From assembly GCF_023898315.1 (NCBI RefSeq), contig NC_064622.1, forward strand, positions 176,410,178 through 176,474,177: a stretch of 64,000 nucleotides of DNA, in the 5' to 3' direction. Origin of the DNA: Schistocerca nitens. Lineage: Eukaryota; Arthropoda; Insecta; Orthoptera; Acrididae. Each line of letters starts with the position of its first letter. The first letter of the stretch is position 1. This document shows, one piece after another, positions 1 to 12,840 of the stretch. The notes under the pieces were generated by a model. The model was given only the letters and a program-made list of their open reading frames with translations. It did no database searches and was not told the DNA's origin. The position numbers and the translations under genes are program-made.

Positions 1-1387
1 ATCTGACAAAATACCTTCGGTTGAAAACACGATATGAACGCAAGGCATTATGTACTGAACATCCATTGTGTTGACACTAGATAAGCATTCTGATTCTAGC
101 GACAATTCATACTGTGCCGTTTAATTTACCAGTGATATTGTAAGATTTATAACTATAGTGCCAAGCATCTCACACGAGACATTAACTTTCCATAAAGGCT
201 GATGTTCAATCATTTTAAGCCATCGTGTGTTTACGAGGAACCAGTAATGCATGGTCTTCGTATTTATCTGTTTTTGGAGAAGGAATGTTTATCGGTAAAA
301 ACATCATCGGAAAGGCAGTACTGGTTGGCGAGGATTTGCTACTGTGCCTTCTACCATACTACACGATTCTCAAATCATTGCCGTGCAATTCTTGGTGTTA
401 AGTGCATGTAATAAGGACAGAACCGGTGACGTGTTAGAATGCGATGCACACTGGTTTTAGGAAGTCCAGTCTCCCGTTGAAGCTGTTGTATGCTCGCGTG
501 TGGATTCATTCCTGCAGAAACGAGAAGAGTAAATTTTGCCGCTTCGTCTGCACAAGTTCTTCAACGATTGCGTTGGATTGAACTGAAACTTCCCGTTTAC
601 TTAAGTGTCACAGCAAGACGAGTTCTTGTGGAGATGTCGCCCTTTGTGAAGTCCATCAGCCTGAGGAGCATTATGCATACCCTCAACCACAATATAAGAA
701 AAGTAATAATAACGCTGTTTTATAATCTAGGACTGAATTATTATGCACACCATAACGTTCAAAAGTACTACAGTATTGCACCACACGTACCCTTATTGTA
801 AATAAGAGAACATTATTGCAGTTACGGTTCTGCTAACTTACAATCTCTATATATAAGTAGCATTTTTACGTGTTCTCCATTGGTGTGCTCAGACAAACGT
901 TCAAATGAAGGCGGTTGAGTGAATAATAGGTGTTCATTTTCCTTGTTCTACTTTTTTACTGCCAATTAAAGCAAGTGGTCGAGTTACGTTGCCTCTAGTA
1001 CCTTGGATATGTGCTAGTACTACAGGAGACTCAAAGCCAGTTTTGTGTTATGTTTTTAATAACGTCATGTTTACGTGAATGGTTCACTGTAAAACGTTTC
1101 GAACAGTTCCTGAGGGGAGCAAGTGGATTACCGAATAAAAAATATAAAGTGATATTTAAAAAATGCACTGCAATTGGTATCTTTGTATAGAAAAATGATA
1201 CAAGAAAGTAAATCGAAGTGCTTAATGCCCCGCTGCCTGCTTGCTTGATACATTTTTATATTGTTCTACCCAAAAGTTAATTTTCTGTGGTCGACATAAA
1301 TGGGATCCCTTGTATTCCTGCATCATTGTAGCTTCAACTTTGATGCTATTTCCTTTGCTCGAAATGCAGCAACGATATCTCTTTTGG
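1..1387. other. Unannotated stretch
   Basis: I see no gene or recognisable repeat here. Open frames are short, lack homology I can recognise and have no supporting signals. Confidence 0.5.
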
Positions 1388-1509
1388 GGCATGGGTGTGT
1401 GTGTGTTTGTCCTTAGGATAATTTAGATTCAGTAGTATGTAAGCTTAGGGATTGATGACCTTAGCAGTTAAGTCCCATAAGATTTCACACACATTTGAAC
1501 ATTTTTTTT
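1388..1509 (+). mobile_element. 5'-truncated SINE, subfamily B
   Basis: The sequence has the body of the tRNA-derived SINE: a GGCATGGGTGTGTG start, a GTCCTTAGG block, GATGACCTTAGCAGTTAAGTCCCATAAG and a T-rich tail. The tRNA-like head is missing. The ending with AAGATTTCACACACATTTGAAC distinguishes subfamily B (also at 9177, 15390 and 58294) from the commoner family. Confidence 0.75.
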
Positions 1510-2962
1510 ATATCTACTTTGTTTCGAAATTAGTTGTATTGGGGGCAAGAAAACAACCGTCTCTGGTTGTTGACGTCTCAGTTAGGTAATGATTAGAATT
1601 GAACATGAGTCCATTGCATTAGCAACGGCACCATCTAGCTCGGTCAGAAATTTGACGTTCCGCTCAAAGATCTACACTTGCACAGGTCGATTTATGTCTA
1701 TTCTGTTTCAAAGAGGGACGAAACTCATCACTCTGACTGGCCTAGGAAATTCATTGAGAGAGCTCGCTGAATTCTGAAGCTTTCCGCACAAAGCAACCGT
1801 CAGGCGTACTTGCCGACTATTCTAGAAGGTGTCCGTTGTAAGTATAGTATAGAGGCTACATTCCGAGTGTTCCGTGAAGATGACAAATGAATAAATTTCC
1901 ATTGTCATGCTGCTGGTATGAAGCCACTATCACAAGGTCAAAGCGCGTTATAAAATTGGATTACGTCATTAAATTCCACATTGAACGCCTCTGCAAAGAT
2001 AGTAGCTATATAGAAGTTCAAGATAAGATTCCAGCTAAACCTTGTTTCTACAGAACTAACTGCAGCAGAAGAAGTACCTCCAACTTAACGAGGATGAGGA
2101 TAAACCATGGTAATTTCTCAAGTGTTCTGAATCGCCGTTGTTGAGAAGTACCTGTTTGCTTGCGCTGTATTAAGCATTCAGCAATAGAGGCTACTTAAGA
2201 AACCTATAAAGTAAAGAATACGTCTTCCTGTGATCAGCCCGTCCATACTGAGATCAGGAGTAGCTGCCCTGTATGAACTAGCGATAAAACATTTCAAACA
2301 GAAGTAATTTATACATTTACTGTGTGTTCGTAGTAAGAACCTGAAGAGGTACATGGCAGACATTGAGGAAAAAAACTCTGAATGAAATCACTTTACTACT
2401 GTTCATAACATTAGTTAAACTTGTTACCCTCAGTGCGTATTTTATGTAAATACACGAAGAGTAGATAGTTTTGTGATCACGTTACCAGATACCAATAAAA
2501 CAATCAACCATCAACCAATCAGTCTGTTAGACTGGTGCGAACGTCTCCAGACTGTAGAGCAGTGTAATGATCTCCTCTGAGAAACGGCTCGTTGTACGTG
2601 TTTCACCATTTATATGAGCGTCTATGGACTTCGCAAATTGCTAGAGGCGCTATTCGTTGAAATGTATTGCGGAGATACTGAAATTCAGTAGACATCATCT
2701 GATAGTATCGGCCTGTTTACCCTAGTTTTTGGCTCGGAACATTGGTTTTGAATGGGTCGAAGGAACGCCGGTGTATATGATACAGATTGAGACAACCGTT
2801 CAAGTCACCCATATTTTCAAGGATGGAAAGTAAAGACTATCTACCGGACTACAAACTAACATAGCTTCCATGTTTGAGGCAGAATTACGGAACGCATTTT
2901 TTACTACAATATAACTACTTTCTTTGGGTGTAATGCAATCCTCTGTTGTAATCAGCATGGAA
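1510..2962. other. Unannotated stretch
   Basis: No gene, RNA or repeat is recognised. Short frames at 1589 and 1887 have no recognisable domains. Confidence 0.5.
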
Positions 2963-2974
2963 TTGGAAAAATCA

Positions 2975-3175
2975 CCGGCCGGGGTGGCCGAGCGATTCTA
3001 GGCGCTACAGTCTGCAACCGCGCGACCGCTACGGTCGCAGGTTCGAATCCTGCCTCGGGCATGGATGTGTGTGATGTCCTTAGGTTAGTTAGGTTTAATT
3101 AGTTCTAAGTTCTAGTGGACTGATGACCTCTGAAGTTAAGTCCCATAGTGCTCAGAGCCATTTGAACCATTTTTT
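2975..3175 (+). mobile_element. tRNA-derived SINE, family 1 (full length)
   Basis: The head is a class II (Leu/Ser-like) tRNA with an A-box-like TGGCCGAGCGATTC and a B-box GGTTCGAATCC. The body continues through CTCGGGCATGGATGTGTGTG, GTCCTTAGGTTAGTTAGG and CTCAGAGCCATTTGAACC, and ends in T8. It is flanked by a 12-bp target duplication, TTGGAAAAATCA, at 2963-2974 and 3176-3187. It is a non-autonomous retroposon that depends on LINE enzymes. Confidence 0.95.
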
Positions 3176-3187
3176 TTGGAAAAATCA

Positions 3188-4498
3188 ACAAAAACACTGG
3201 AAGTTCTTGTTATTCAAAACACAGAGAGATTTACAATATGAGCATCGGATATGTGCCAACTGTCTTAGTTAATGGAATGCTTCTAATACGAAAATAAATA
3301 AATAACTAATAAATAAAGTAATGGTCAGCTCTAACATCTCGTAACCATCCAAGGCGTTATTAACGGAGCTCTAACTCATTGGACGAGGATGAGGGACAAA
3401 CTTTGCCCTGTTTTGTTGAATACAATTTGTAATCATCCTAGCATTCGCCTGAAGTGCTTTCATTCTATTTTGTTGTACAACTCTGCTGAATATTTGAAGA
3501 AACGCCATTAGTTACAACGAGAGAATCATGGAGGACCAAATGTTTTAGTCGAACTGCAGAGGACGTAAATGTGGATGATAGGGCTAGGATCTGATCTCAT
3601 TCTCAAAAACGTGAAAAGTGTCGTAACCACTGCACAAATTTGATCTGTTTGAAACACCTAATTATGGAGAAAGAGTCTCACGGCACGCTTCTCTGTTTAT
3701 CTAGATGGTTTCGGATCTGCTCTGAAACAAAACAAAATGGTCCATTTCGACGAATATTTAGCAGATATTCTGCGCTATAGTGTTCGAAAATAGAACTGAT
3801 AATTCGACAGTTATTAGAAATCTATAGTAAATATCTGTAATAATCTAAGAACATGTGTTAAATTGTATAGAGGAAGAGATGACGACGGAAGAAAAAGAAA
3901 AAAAAATCTGCCACTCTGGTATATTACGTTCAAGCAACACAACTAACGACAAAAAAAAAAAAAAACATCGATGCAATCAAATAACAAGGGATAGTATGTT
4001 ACGCTATCCGGCGCGTGTGACACGGGCGTCGTTTCGTTGGCTACGCAGTTTTGTGACAAAATCTTGGAAGAGCAAATAGGAAAAAGGGAAGAGGGAGAGC
4101 GAAGGAGAAGGAAAAAGAAGAAGAATGAAAAGAATTGGAGGGTACTAATGTGAGAAAAGGACGGAGATGTATGAAAGGAAAACATGAAGAGATTCGGATT
4201 GGACTATGTTGAAAAACAAGTATCCCTAGGACGGAGATACTTGTTTCTTTTTTTCGGCTACTAGTGGAATCACTCTCTTTATGCCAAGTGAACCATGGCA
4301 GTAAACGTGTGATGAATATATTTTGCATTTGGTACTTAGTTTGTAAAATTTTGTACTGGTCGCCTATGAAACAATGAAAAAGCAATCGAGTTAATTTAAA
4401 ATGAGTTACAAACAGTCTCGACCGCAAAAACGTTTATTTCTATGGTAACCGATTTCGGTCAGTATTTGACCAAGCCTCAGACCCTCATACCATGATGG
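3188..4498. other. Unannotated stretch with purine-rich tracts
   Basis: No gene is recognised. It contains an A-run around 3951-3965 and a purine-rich segment at about 4075-4140. These low-complexity tracts generate spurious open frames on both strands. Confidence 0.5.
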
Positions 4499-4508
4499 TG
4501 GGCAGTGG

Positions 4509-4702
4509 TTCAAACGGCTCTGAGCACTATGGGACTTAACATCTAAGGTCATCAGTCCCCTAGAACTTAGAACTACTTAAACCTAACTAACCTAAGGACA
4601 TCACACATTTCCATGCCCGACGAAGGATTCGAACCTGCGACCGTAGCGGTCGCGTGGTTCCAAACTGAAGCGCCTAGAACCACTCGGCCACAATGGCCGG
4701 CA
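4509..4702 (-). mobile_element. tRNA-derived SINE, family 1 (full length)
   Basis: This is a reverse-strand copy with the B-box complement GGATTCGAACC and the head end CGGCCACAATGGCCGGC. The 10-bp target duplication TGGGCAGTGG lies at 4499-4508 and 4703-4712. Open frames across it on both strands are not genes. Confidence 0.94.
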
Positions 4703-4712
4703 TGGGCAGTGG

Positions 4713-6222
4713 CCATGAATGGAACGGGTGGTGGGACTCCAGCAGTTGACGCTCGTGGAGTCGCAACACTCGCTTCGCTCACCGCCACCGCCATTTCATA
4801 CAAAAAATAATTGTTGGAACCTGTATCCTTTATTTCATCGTCAAGCTGTGCTGAAATCCATCAAAGAGTAAACAGGCTAAGCAGCTATGCGGATTAGTTA
4901 AGAAATGGGGAGATGTAGATGTGGCAGGAGAGGAGAAGGGACACTGAGTGTAAGTTTTCGCCAGTAGGTGGCCGCCAGACACCATACTACACCACTGGCA
5001 AGACTTGTCGTCATAAAAAAATGGATGGGATGAAATCGTCATAGCCCTATTACCTGTCTTCGCAGATTATTAGGAATTATTACAAGGAAATAGTTTAATT
5101 CAGACAACTGATGAGATGTGAGAAATAAGCTCTTTCGTTACTGAGGGAAAAGTAGATGTTTCGTTAATGATCTGACCACTAACTTAGTTCACTTTAGTTT
5201 TTATGATCTTCATTCTCACTATTACGGCAGGAATAAAGTTCCTAGTAAACAAAATCGTTGGTAAGTTTGTAGACCATGCGTTAACAATCATTAGGTTACA
5301 TTAGGATAAGGAAGTAAGATAAAGCAAACCCAACAACTGTATTCCTCAGTGTTCGTAACCCATTCCATTATGCAGATGCTGACAACAATGAGCGTATGTG
5401 AAGAATGTTGGCGTACTGCAACGCGCTAAGCAGTAGAACAATTATTTCAAACCCCATAATCAATCAACCGTATGGCTACTTGCAATGAGGTCGGTGGAAT
5501 TAACTGCACCTCGGTGACTGTCAAGGGGTGACAGCACACCGTTGTAATACGCTCCTGAAATCTGTTACCTGCAACTAGCTAAGCTGTAATGAAATTATGG
5601 ACATGTAGGATCCTAGCTGAATTACTTTTTTTGTCAATATATAGCGAGTAAAATTCCAGTTAGATTTCCGCTAAAGAAGAGAAAATTGGTGGATGGTTAG
5701 TAGCGGGCACAGGGCTAATTCGCTTTTTTATTCACAAGTTCTAAGTCGATGTTGAACCAGATTAAATTTTGAATTAAGTTCAGCGCTACTAAACTCGCAA
5801 GAAATTTGCTGAAATATTTATTTCTAAGCCCGAAGTATCCCAGAAAATTGGTAAAGTCTCAAAGTGCTCTTATAAATACATAATTTACACAGTAACCCCC
5901 ACAACCGCCAAGAACACAAATTCTAAGTGATTCCACATTACATTATGTTTCATTCGTAAATTTTGTAACCAAAGAAGTCATGCTTTGCAAAAAATATCTC
6001 AGTCTTTACAACCACAAGCTGAAGTGCTGTTAATATATATCCATAACACTGTGCTGTGTCGCTACCCGCATCGTATGTATATCTGAGAACTCTACTGCTC
6101 TTCGCTAGTAAGTCATTCTTTTACAGAACGTCAACTGTACAGGAGGCATTAAATCTAAATATACCAAGATATTCACACGAACGTCCTGTCAAAACGGTAT
6201 TAATGACAATATTCTTATCGTA
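4713..6222. other. Unannotated stretch
   Basis: No gene, RNA or repeat is recognised in this AT-rich stretch. Confidence 0.5.
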
Positions 6223-6866
6223 TCGGAGGGCTATTCGTAAAGCAAATTCCGATTAGTCGCGAAATGGAAACCACTGTCAGAACCAAAAATGTTTTATTTG
6301 CAATAGTAAGCTACCCCTTACACTTACTTCTGTACCCGCTCCGACTTTGATATCTGTCGTAGCGCTATACCAACTTTTCAATATCCTCGACATAGAGGGT
6401 AACCGCTTGTGCTTTACGCCAACGCTCTATGCTCGTGTACAGCTTGTTGCCTGTGCTAAAATGTTGTCTTCGTAGCCAGCAGATCATATGAGCAGAGATG
6501 AAACTCAGGACGAGCCAGTCAAGGGCTGTGTTGTGAGTGAACAAACACTTTAGATCGAACGTCTTCATTGCCCCTGCAAAGTGCGGCCGAGAACTGTCAT
6601 GAAGAACGAAACGCATGACAGTTATGTTATGTGGGCTACACGACATCAGGCGAAATCTCTCACAAGGCCCTCATACTTGGCGGGAGACTCTATTTTCAGT
6701 ACATCTTAACGTGCTGACCATTCGCTCAGAATTGAAAGGAGAAACGTGCCACGATAGACGGGTATTCTAGAGACACAACGCAACGCTTCTGTGCAAAACT
6801 TTATCGGATTTTCATAGTACTTTCCATTTCGCAACCGATCGAAATTTACTTTTAGAATGCCCCTCG
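6223..6866 (-). mobile_element. Non-autonomous mariner-type element with transposase remnant
   Basis: The ends form an inverted repeat of about 45 bp. The left end reads GAGGGCTATTCGTAAAGC then GCGAAATGGAAA; the right end is its diverged complement, finishing CCCCTCG next to TA. Inside, the minus strand (about 6365-6646) encodes LHDSSRPHFAGAMK, which matches the mariner second catalytic motif, followed by a degraded C-terminus resembling the mariner RW..GDYVE region. At about 640 bp it lacks most of a 340-residue transposase, so it should only move with help from a relative. Boundaries are approximate. Confidence 0.75.
6365..6646 (-). pseudogene. Mariner transposase fragment
   Basis: A 93-codon open frame contains HDSSRPH, the second catalytic-Asp motif of mariner transposases, and toward its end IERW with a later YVEDIEKLVW, resembling the mariner C-terminus. 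The first catalytic region, the helix-turn-helix domain and the third Asp motif are not recognisable. The span between the retained motifs is shorter than in an intact enzyme. It sits inside the 6223-6866 inverted-repeat element. I infer a dead fragment with no activity; the alternative, a domesticated short protein, has no support from the sequence. Confidence 0.65.
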
Positions 6867-9162
6867 TAATTACCTGTCGTGTTTATAATTAACAAAAGAC
6901 AGGCATATAATTTATTCTGAAAGAGTTATAAATTAGTCACCTTTTCCGTCTTGTGATCGAGGTTTTACTTGCTCTATAGGATGAATGACAAATCCGCCCA
7001 CAAACTTTTAAGAGGTATCGGAGTATCTTGGTATAAGGAACACGAGATCACTGGTGGCTCGTTTGGTCTGTTGTCCAGATTAGCTTTGTATCTGTGTCGC
7101 ATGGGTGCGCAACGATGTAGATGTTAACGGTATGCGCTGTGTGTCTCGTTTACACTGTCTCATCGTACCTGTTGTTGACAAGAGTGATGTCGTCTTTAAC
7201 TCGTTATCCTAGAGTTTGCGTTTAGTACTATTAGGATCTGTCAATCGTTTTGTGTCCTGGCAGTGTTTGTTAGGCATTGTCAATGATATACAGCTGTACT
7301 GTGTATAGGTTCACTGATTAAGAGTTGTCCGATATTCGCGGGTTCACTGTGCGCAATGGAAACGCGCCGCAACGACACTATGCTGTTCGCTCTCTGACGT
7401 CACAGTCAGCATTTTGAATTTGTCTGAGGGTTCTTACATTGTTCTTCATTACCTGTTCTACGTTGTCGTTATTGCATATTACAGGTTTCTTCACAGTTGT
7501 GAAGGTATTTTCACAGAAACAAGACTGACTACGTTAACAAAACGAATATATCATAATTAAATTCTAGCTCTGTAAGGAGTAGCGTTGCCACATTAAGCTC
7601 ACAAAATTACCGAACACCGCCTGAGATTTTTTTGAGCTGAGGGCTGAGAGTGAACACAATAAAACATTTAGTAAGCAATAGAAATTATATTTATTATTGC
7701 TAGTTACAGTCTTAATATGTCAAGATAAGATAATTAATTACATAATGCAATTTTGACAAAGGTAGATGCATGTTGCAAACTACGTATTACAACAAATGCA
7801 TGCTTCTGCTTTTACCGTAATCACCCTCAATTTGTTTCTGCCGTCAGACAATAAATGAGTCACGTGATTGAAGACTCTCGACGTAGACATTACTGCACCG
7901 AACCATCATTATTCTTTTGCTAATTTTTTACGTTAGGCATTTCTCCTCCGTTGAAGAAAGTTTTACAAGATAACGAGTTTGTAATCGTAGACGCTTAACT
8001 TTGTAATTGTCGCAAAAGTTTCATTTAGTACACAGATCTCTTCGTATAAAGTATCCTTGTCAATGTAACCACCACCTTTGATGCTTGTACATATTTTAGG
8101 TTAAAAATGCATAGGAAAATGTAGATACAATAAGTCGAAACGCAGCTGGGTTCATCTCTGATGTTCGACTTAGTAACCGGTGCGTGATGAAGGCAGCAGA
8201 CATTGGCAGCGGCTGTCCAATTCTAAGAAAGAAAGAGACGGACGACGATCAATCAAGGTCACGAATGCAGCACGCACAACAACGCACCAAATGTTTAATG
8301 AGTTGATTTTGCAAATAAATAAATTAGAGATATGAATGGAATTCTAAAAATACCGAATCACTCAAACTTTGGTACCGGACACTGATCATGTGCTGATGTC
8401 CAGAGCTGTTTGGTAAAAAACTAAACACCTGGCAATACAAGTAAAGAGCCGCTGGGGACCGTTGATTCCTTATACTTAAATACTCAGCAGGTATCCCTGA
8501 ACTACCTGTGAAAGTATGTCAGGGGAGTTCGTGTCATATAGTTTGAAAAATCAGTACTTATATTGCTGTCCATTATAACTGCAACGCTAGGAAGGATGGG
8601 CTAATAACGGAATCTTACTTATTGATTGTATACGGCATAATAGGAAGTACACATGATTAAATTTGAAGGTGATTTGGGGGAAAGAAAAAATACTAATGTT
8701 ATTACACAGAGTTGTCACCTCTACCATAACAGTAGTTTTAAAATGACTGGACATCTAGTCGATCTAAGCTTGGCTGACATGTGTGGTTGTGCCATCATGC
8801 TGCTTCATTTCCATGTCAGAGTCCATCAAACATAGTATCTGGTGAGTGGTGTCAGCCCTGTATCTCTACGCACCATGGCCAGATGTGTGCCCTCTCAAGC
8901 ACTTGTGGCATGGGGTTGTTGGCGCTGGTCGTCTCGGGCCGTTGAATTCCTGCATAGCATTGACTATAGCCCTCCTACCTTCTCATAAACAACGAATATA
9001 CAACTGCGATTCCTGAGTGAGAATCGCGCAGTGTAATGTTTACTTATATACAGGATGTTGATAGCGTTCGTCCTACCTACTCTGTGTGGTTGCGCTGAAA
9101 TGCTCATTATTTGTAGATCCAAGCTTGTCATACATTTTGTGTCAGTATGGCATTTCTCGCAT
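6867..9162. other. Unannotated stretch
   Basis: About 2.3 kb without a recognisable gene or repeat. A small local inverted repeat lies near 7487-7517 (CTTCACAGTTGTGAAGG). Confidence 0.45.
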
Positions 9163-9176
9163 GCTGCATTGATGTT

Positions 9177-9369
9177 CAAATGTGTGTGAAATCTTATGGG
9201 ACTTAACTGTTAAGGTCATCAGTCCTTAAGCTTACACACTACTTAACCTAAATTATCGTAAGGACAAACACACACACCCATGCCCGAGGGAGGACTCGAA
9301 CCTCCGCCGGGACCAGCCGCACAGTCCATGACTGCAGTGCCCCAGACCGCTCGGCTAATCCCGCGCGGC
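9177..9369 (-). mobile_element. SINE, subfamily B (full length)
   Basis: The reverse-strand copy starts with TTGAACA/TTTGTGTG-type tail sequence and GTGTGTGAAATCTTATGGG. It ends with a tRNA-like head containing GGACTCGAACCTCC and GCTCGGCTAATCCCGCGCGG. The 14-bp target duplication GCTGCATTGATGTT / GCTGCATTCATGTT lies at 9163-9176 and 9370-9383, with one mismatch. Confidence 0.92.
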
Positions 9370-9439
9370 GCTGCATTCATGTTATGGTAATTTCAATGTG
9401 CAGCAGTCTACATGAAACATATGACTCCATAAATGTGAA

Positions 9440-9735
9440 GCTAAGTGGTCTGCGCATATGATTACATCAAGAGAACCTGGGTCCAATTCCCAGCACAGTT
9501 ATTGATTTTTTCTTCGTGGATGGACTGGAACGGAGCCACTTGAAATCGCGATGCCGATGGAGGAGCTATTTCGTGAGAAGTAATGGTTCCAAGGCCTGGG
9601 AAGTCGACAGAAATGAGAGACTGCTTTGCTGACCCGATGCTCCTCTAAACCGTATCGGAATGACGCCATGTGGCTGAGTTGGACACCGTGGCATCGATCG
9701 GACCTCCGGACCTGATCGCAGAGTTTACTGTTCTT
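9440..9735 (+). mobile_element. Diverged SINE of another family (tRNA-like head)
   Basis: A B-box-like GGGTCCAATTCCCAGC follows GTGGTCTGCGCATATGA. Downstream come TTGATTTTTTCTTCGTGG and GATGGAGGAGCTATTTCG, and it ends near GGACCTGATCGCAGAG. I recognise this arrangement as a dispersed locust-type SINE from memory. Without a clear target duplication the limits are approximate. Confidence 0.5.
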
Positions 9736-9872
9736 TCTTCTCGGTTTTATTAGTACTACGTGCTATCCTACGACATAGCGTCTCTACTCATAATTATTTA
9801 CGAATTATTGACAAACGTCCACTGTGCTGTACCATGTCCGACAGTCAGTTAAGTTTGTATTTCTCAGAAATA

Positions 9873-11445
9873 CTATCAGGTCAAAAGTATCCAAACGCTT
9901 ATTAGTGGAAATTAATATGTGATGCGTCAACCCTTCGCCTTTCTGAGGGCTTGAACTCTGCTGGGGACACTCTGATTGAAGTGTATAAATGTCTGCGGCT
10001 GAAGGGCAGCCCTTCTTCCTCGACAGTCGAAACTAGAGAAGTTGGCGGTGTTAGACGCAGGGGTCTGGAGAGAAGTCGACGTTCTGACTCGTCTCAAAGG
10101 TGTTCTGTCGGGTTCTGGTAGGGACTCTGGGTAGGCCAGTGCATTCCGGGAATGTTATTGTCCACAAACCATCGCCTCTCGATGCAGTTTTATGACAGAG
10201 TACATTATGATGCTGATAAAATCACCATCTGTGAACTGTTCCTCTGCATACGCAGTACACAATTTCTTAAAATGTGTTCATATTCTTCCACATTGAGCGT
10301 TTTCTTAAGCATGATAAGAGGGCCACACTCTAACCACGAGAAATCGTACCCCTCCACCACCACCCCCTCCCACCTACTTTGTAGTTCACTGTTGACACTA
10401 CACATAATGGCAGGTGCCGTTCTCCAAGTATTCGCCAAACCCAACAGTTCCATCGGATAACCACAAGGTACAGCGCGATTCATTATTATAAATCATTTGT
10501 TTCCAGTTATCCTACCCGCCAGTTTAGCCGAGGGCGCTAATGCGCTGCTTCCTGGACTCGGGTAGGCGCGCTGGCCCCAGATCGAATCCGCCCAGCGAGT
10601 GCAGGAGTGCCGGCCAGACTGGATGTGGTTTTTAGGCGGTTTTCCACATCTCACTCAGTGAATACCGGGCTGGTCCCCTGTCCCGCCTCAGTTATTTGAA
10701 AAAAACGTTCACACTAATTCATGGCTTACACTAGAAGCAGACAGCTGGGGTGCACTAATTCTCTCCCAGGGGCTACGGGGTGGCGACAGGAAGAGCACCA
10801 ATATCGCCAAATCCATAATAACAAGGCCGACTACGCGTTGAAGTGGGACTAAGGCCCAATAAAATGATGACTTGTTTCCAGTTATCCAGTGTCCAATGGC
10901 GTCGCATTTTGTGCCACTTCAAGTGCAGCTAATCATTGACTACATACATTTGTGGCTTGTGAGGAGCTCCTCAGCCATTCTACTCCATTACTTTTAACTT
11001 TCGACGCACAGTCATTGTGATGACTGGAATGCTGGTAGAACTTTGGAACTCGGAAATCATCTTTTCCGCCATTTCCTGCAAATGTTTTACACTACCACCC
11101 TCAACGACAGATGGTACCTGCCCATCAATACATGACGTCTGCCTGGTTTTGGTTTAGCTCTGGTTGTTGCTTCTCATTTCCACCTCACAGCCACATCACC
11201 AAAAGCCGACGTGGGCAACTTTACAAGCGTTTCAGTGTCCTTGATGGATGTGTTACTTATGTGGTTTTTCAATGACGAGTCCGTGTTCAAAGCTCTCCTG
11301 ACCTACCAGCTCTGCTGTTATTGCTTTTCTACTGACAACACGATACTGCCCGCCTCCTTTCATGCTGGCGGATTCACCTCTCGTGACATTTAGTGGTCAA
11401 TTATGCATTACGTAGGGGTGTCCAGATACTTTTGGTCACCTAATG
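9873..11445 (-). mobile_element. Degraded Tc1-like element carrying a SINE
   Basis: Terminal repeats read CTATCAGGTCAAAAGTATCC on the left and, complemented, CATTAGGTGACCAAAAGTATC on the right, each next to a TA. Near 10085-10160 the minus strand resembles the Tc1 third-catalytic region (HWPTQSP..NPTEHL). The rest of the interior is too decayed to read. A SINE at 10513-10871 interrupts it. Confidence 0.7.
10513..10871 (+). mobile_element. SINE, family 2 (inserted in Tc1 relic)
   Basis: The head TTAGCCGAGGGCGCTAATGCG with AGATCGAATCCGCC is tRNA-like. It is followed by TTTTTAGGCGGTTTTCC and a GGCTGGTCCCC block. A perfect 16-bp target duplication, TTGTTTCCAGTTATCC, lies at 10497-10512 and 10872-10887. 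A longer copy of the family is at 61891-62360. Confidence 0.88.
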
Positions 11446-11704
11446 TATGGCCAAATCAATCGATAGCGCTTCAAAAATTTCGTTCAGTGACATCTCGCTG
11501 GTGTATGTATAAAGTTCTTTTTAGTGAATTCCAATAAATTAGCTAAATGTTTTTCTTTTCCAATGATATTCTTGATTTTATCATATCTCACCTAGTTCTG
11601 GTAGTTAACATTCATACAAATTCTGGATATTATCGATTTTCCAGCTTTCTCTGTGTTCAAAACTGAACGTAATTACTAAATTAGTAGCTACTGTCGAGAC
11701 AGGG

Positions 11705-11896
11705 GCCGGCCGCTGTGGCCGACCTGTTCTAGGCGCTTCAGTCCGGAACCGTGCTGCTGCTGCAGTCGCAGGTTCGAATCCTGCCTCGGGCATGGACGTG
11801 TGTGATGTCCTTAGATTAGTTAGGTTTAAGTAGTTCTAAGTCTCGGGGACTGATGACCTCAGATGATAAGTCCCATAGTGCTTAGAGACACTTGGA
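11705..11896 (+). mobile_element. tRNA-derived SINE, family 1
   Basis: It has the family head (GGCCGCTGTGGCCGACC, GGTTCGAATCC) and body (GGACTGATGACCTCAGATGATAAG). The tail is degraded. A probable imperfect target duplication is TCGAGACAGGG at 11693 and TCGTGACAGGG at 11898. A Tc1 transposase relic follows immediately. Confidence 0.88.
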
Positions 11897-11897
11897 C

Positions 11898-12840
11898 TCG
11901 TGACAGGGAAATAGTGAGCTGTTTCTCTGTCTGTACGGATCGTGTGGTCGTCTGTTGCCTCAGGACGGAACACATTCACATCACATTTGTTACCCGTGTA
12001 CTCGGAGTTCTTCCGACCCCACAAACATTACAGCTCCGTCTGTGTGGATGGACACGTCCTGTATCAGTGTGGGACGTACGACGAACGTATACTTTAACAC
12101 AGAGCGAAGAAATGTGGTGTTCATGGACTACGGCAGCAGACGACCAGTGCGAGTGCCTATGCCAACAGCATAACATCACTTCGTCACAACATCGATTGAA
12201 CCTTTGAGAACTGGAAATCCGTAACCTTGTCAGATGAGTCCCAAATTCAGTTGGTAAGAACTGATGGTAGATAGCTTTCGAATGTGGCGCAGAGCCCACG
12301 AAATCATGGATCCAAGTTGCCCACAAGGCACTATGCAAGCCGGTGGTGGCACGATAATGGTGTGGGCTGTATTTAAGTGAAATGGACTGGGTTTTCTGGT
12401 CCAACAGAGCCGATCATTGACTGGCAATGGTTACGTTGGGCTAGTTCGAGACCATTTACAACAAACAACGACGGAAATTTTTATGGATGACAATGCACCA
12501 TGTCACCGGGTTACAGTTGTTCTAGACTCGGTTGAAGAACATTATGAAGAGTTTAAGAGAATCATTTGGCTACCCAGAACGCCCGATAAGTATCCCAACA
12601 AACATTTATGGGACATAATCGAGAGGTCAGTTCATAAACAAAATCCTGCTCTGGCAACACGTTCGCAATTATGGATGGCTATAGACGCAGCATGGTTCAG
12701 TATTTCCGCTGGGGACTTCCAACGACTCTTTGAGTCCATGACACAAGGGAGATGCTGCACCTCCGTGTACAGAAATCTCCATAAGCAACTATTAGCAAAC
12801 TATGGAGATATGCGATGTTTAACAACCACAAAACATTAGG
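11898..12840 (+). pseudogene. Tc1-like transposase relic
   Basis: Several frames give recognisable parts of a Tc1 transposase in order. About 12215-12260 encodes TLSDESQIQLV, the first catalytic Asp-Glu context. About 12330-12370 resembles GTIMVW. The open frame 12417-12839 carries FMDDNAPCHR, the second catalytic Asp, and LPRTPDKYPNKHLWD in place of the usual PDLNPIEHLWD. Frameshifts and an Asn-Lys replacement at the Ile-Glu position mean the third acidic residue is lost. N-terminal helix-turn-helix sequence is only weakly suggested near 11950-12170. I did not find terminal repeats, so the element limits are unknown. It is dead by sequence. Confidence 0.8.

Noticed and set aside
2975-3060. 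Possible functional tRNA-Leu/Ser gene
   Set aside because: It is the head of a SINE with a target duplication and the same body as many other copies, and the acceptor stem does not close as in a tRNA.
4041-4427. 128-codon minus-strand frame
   Set aside because: It runs across purine/pyrimidine-rich low-complexity sequence and translates to Phe/Ser-rich text without a domain.
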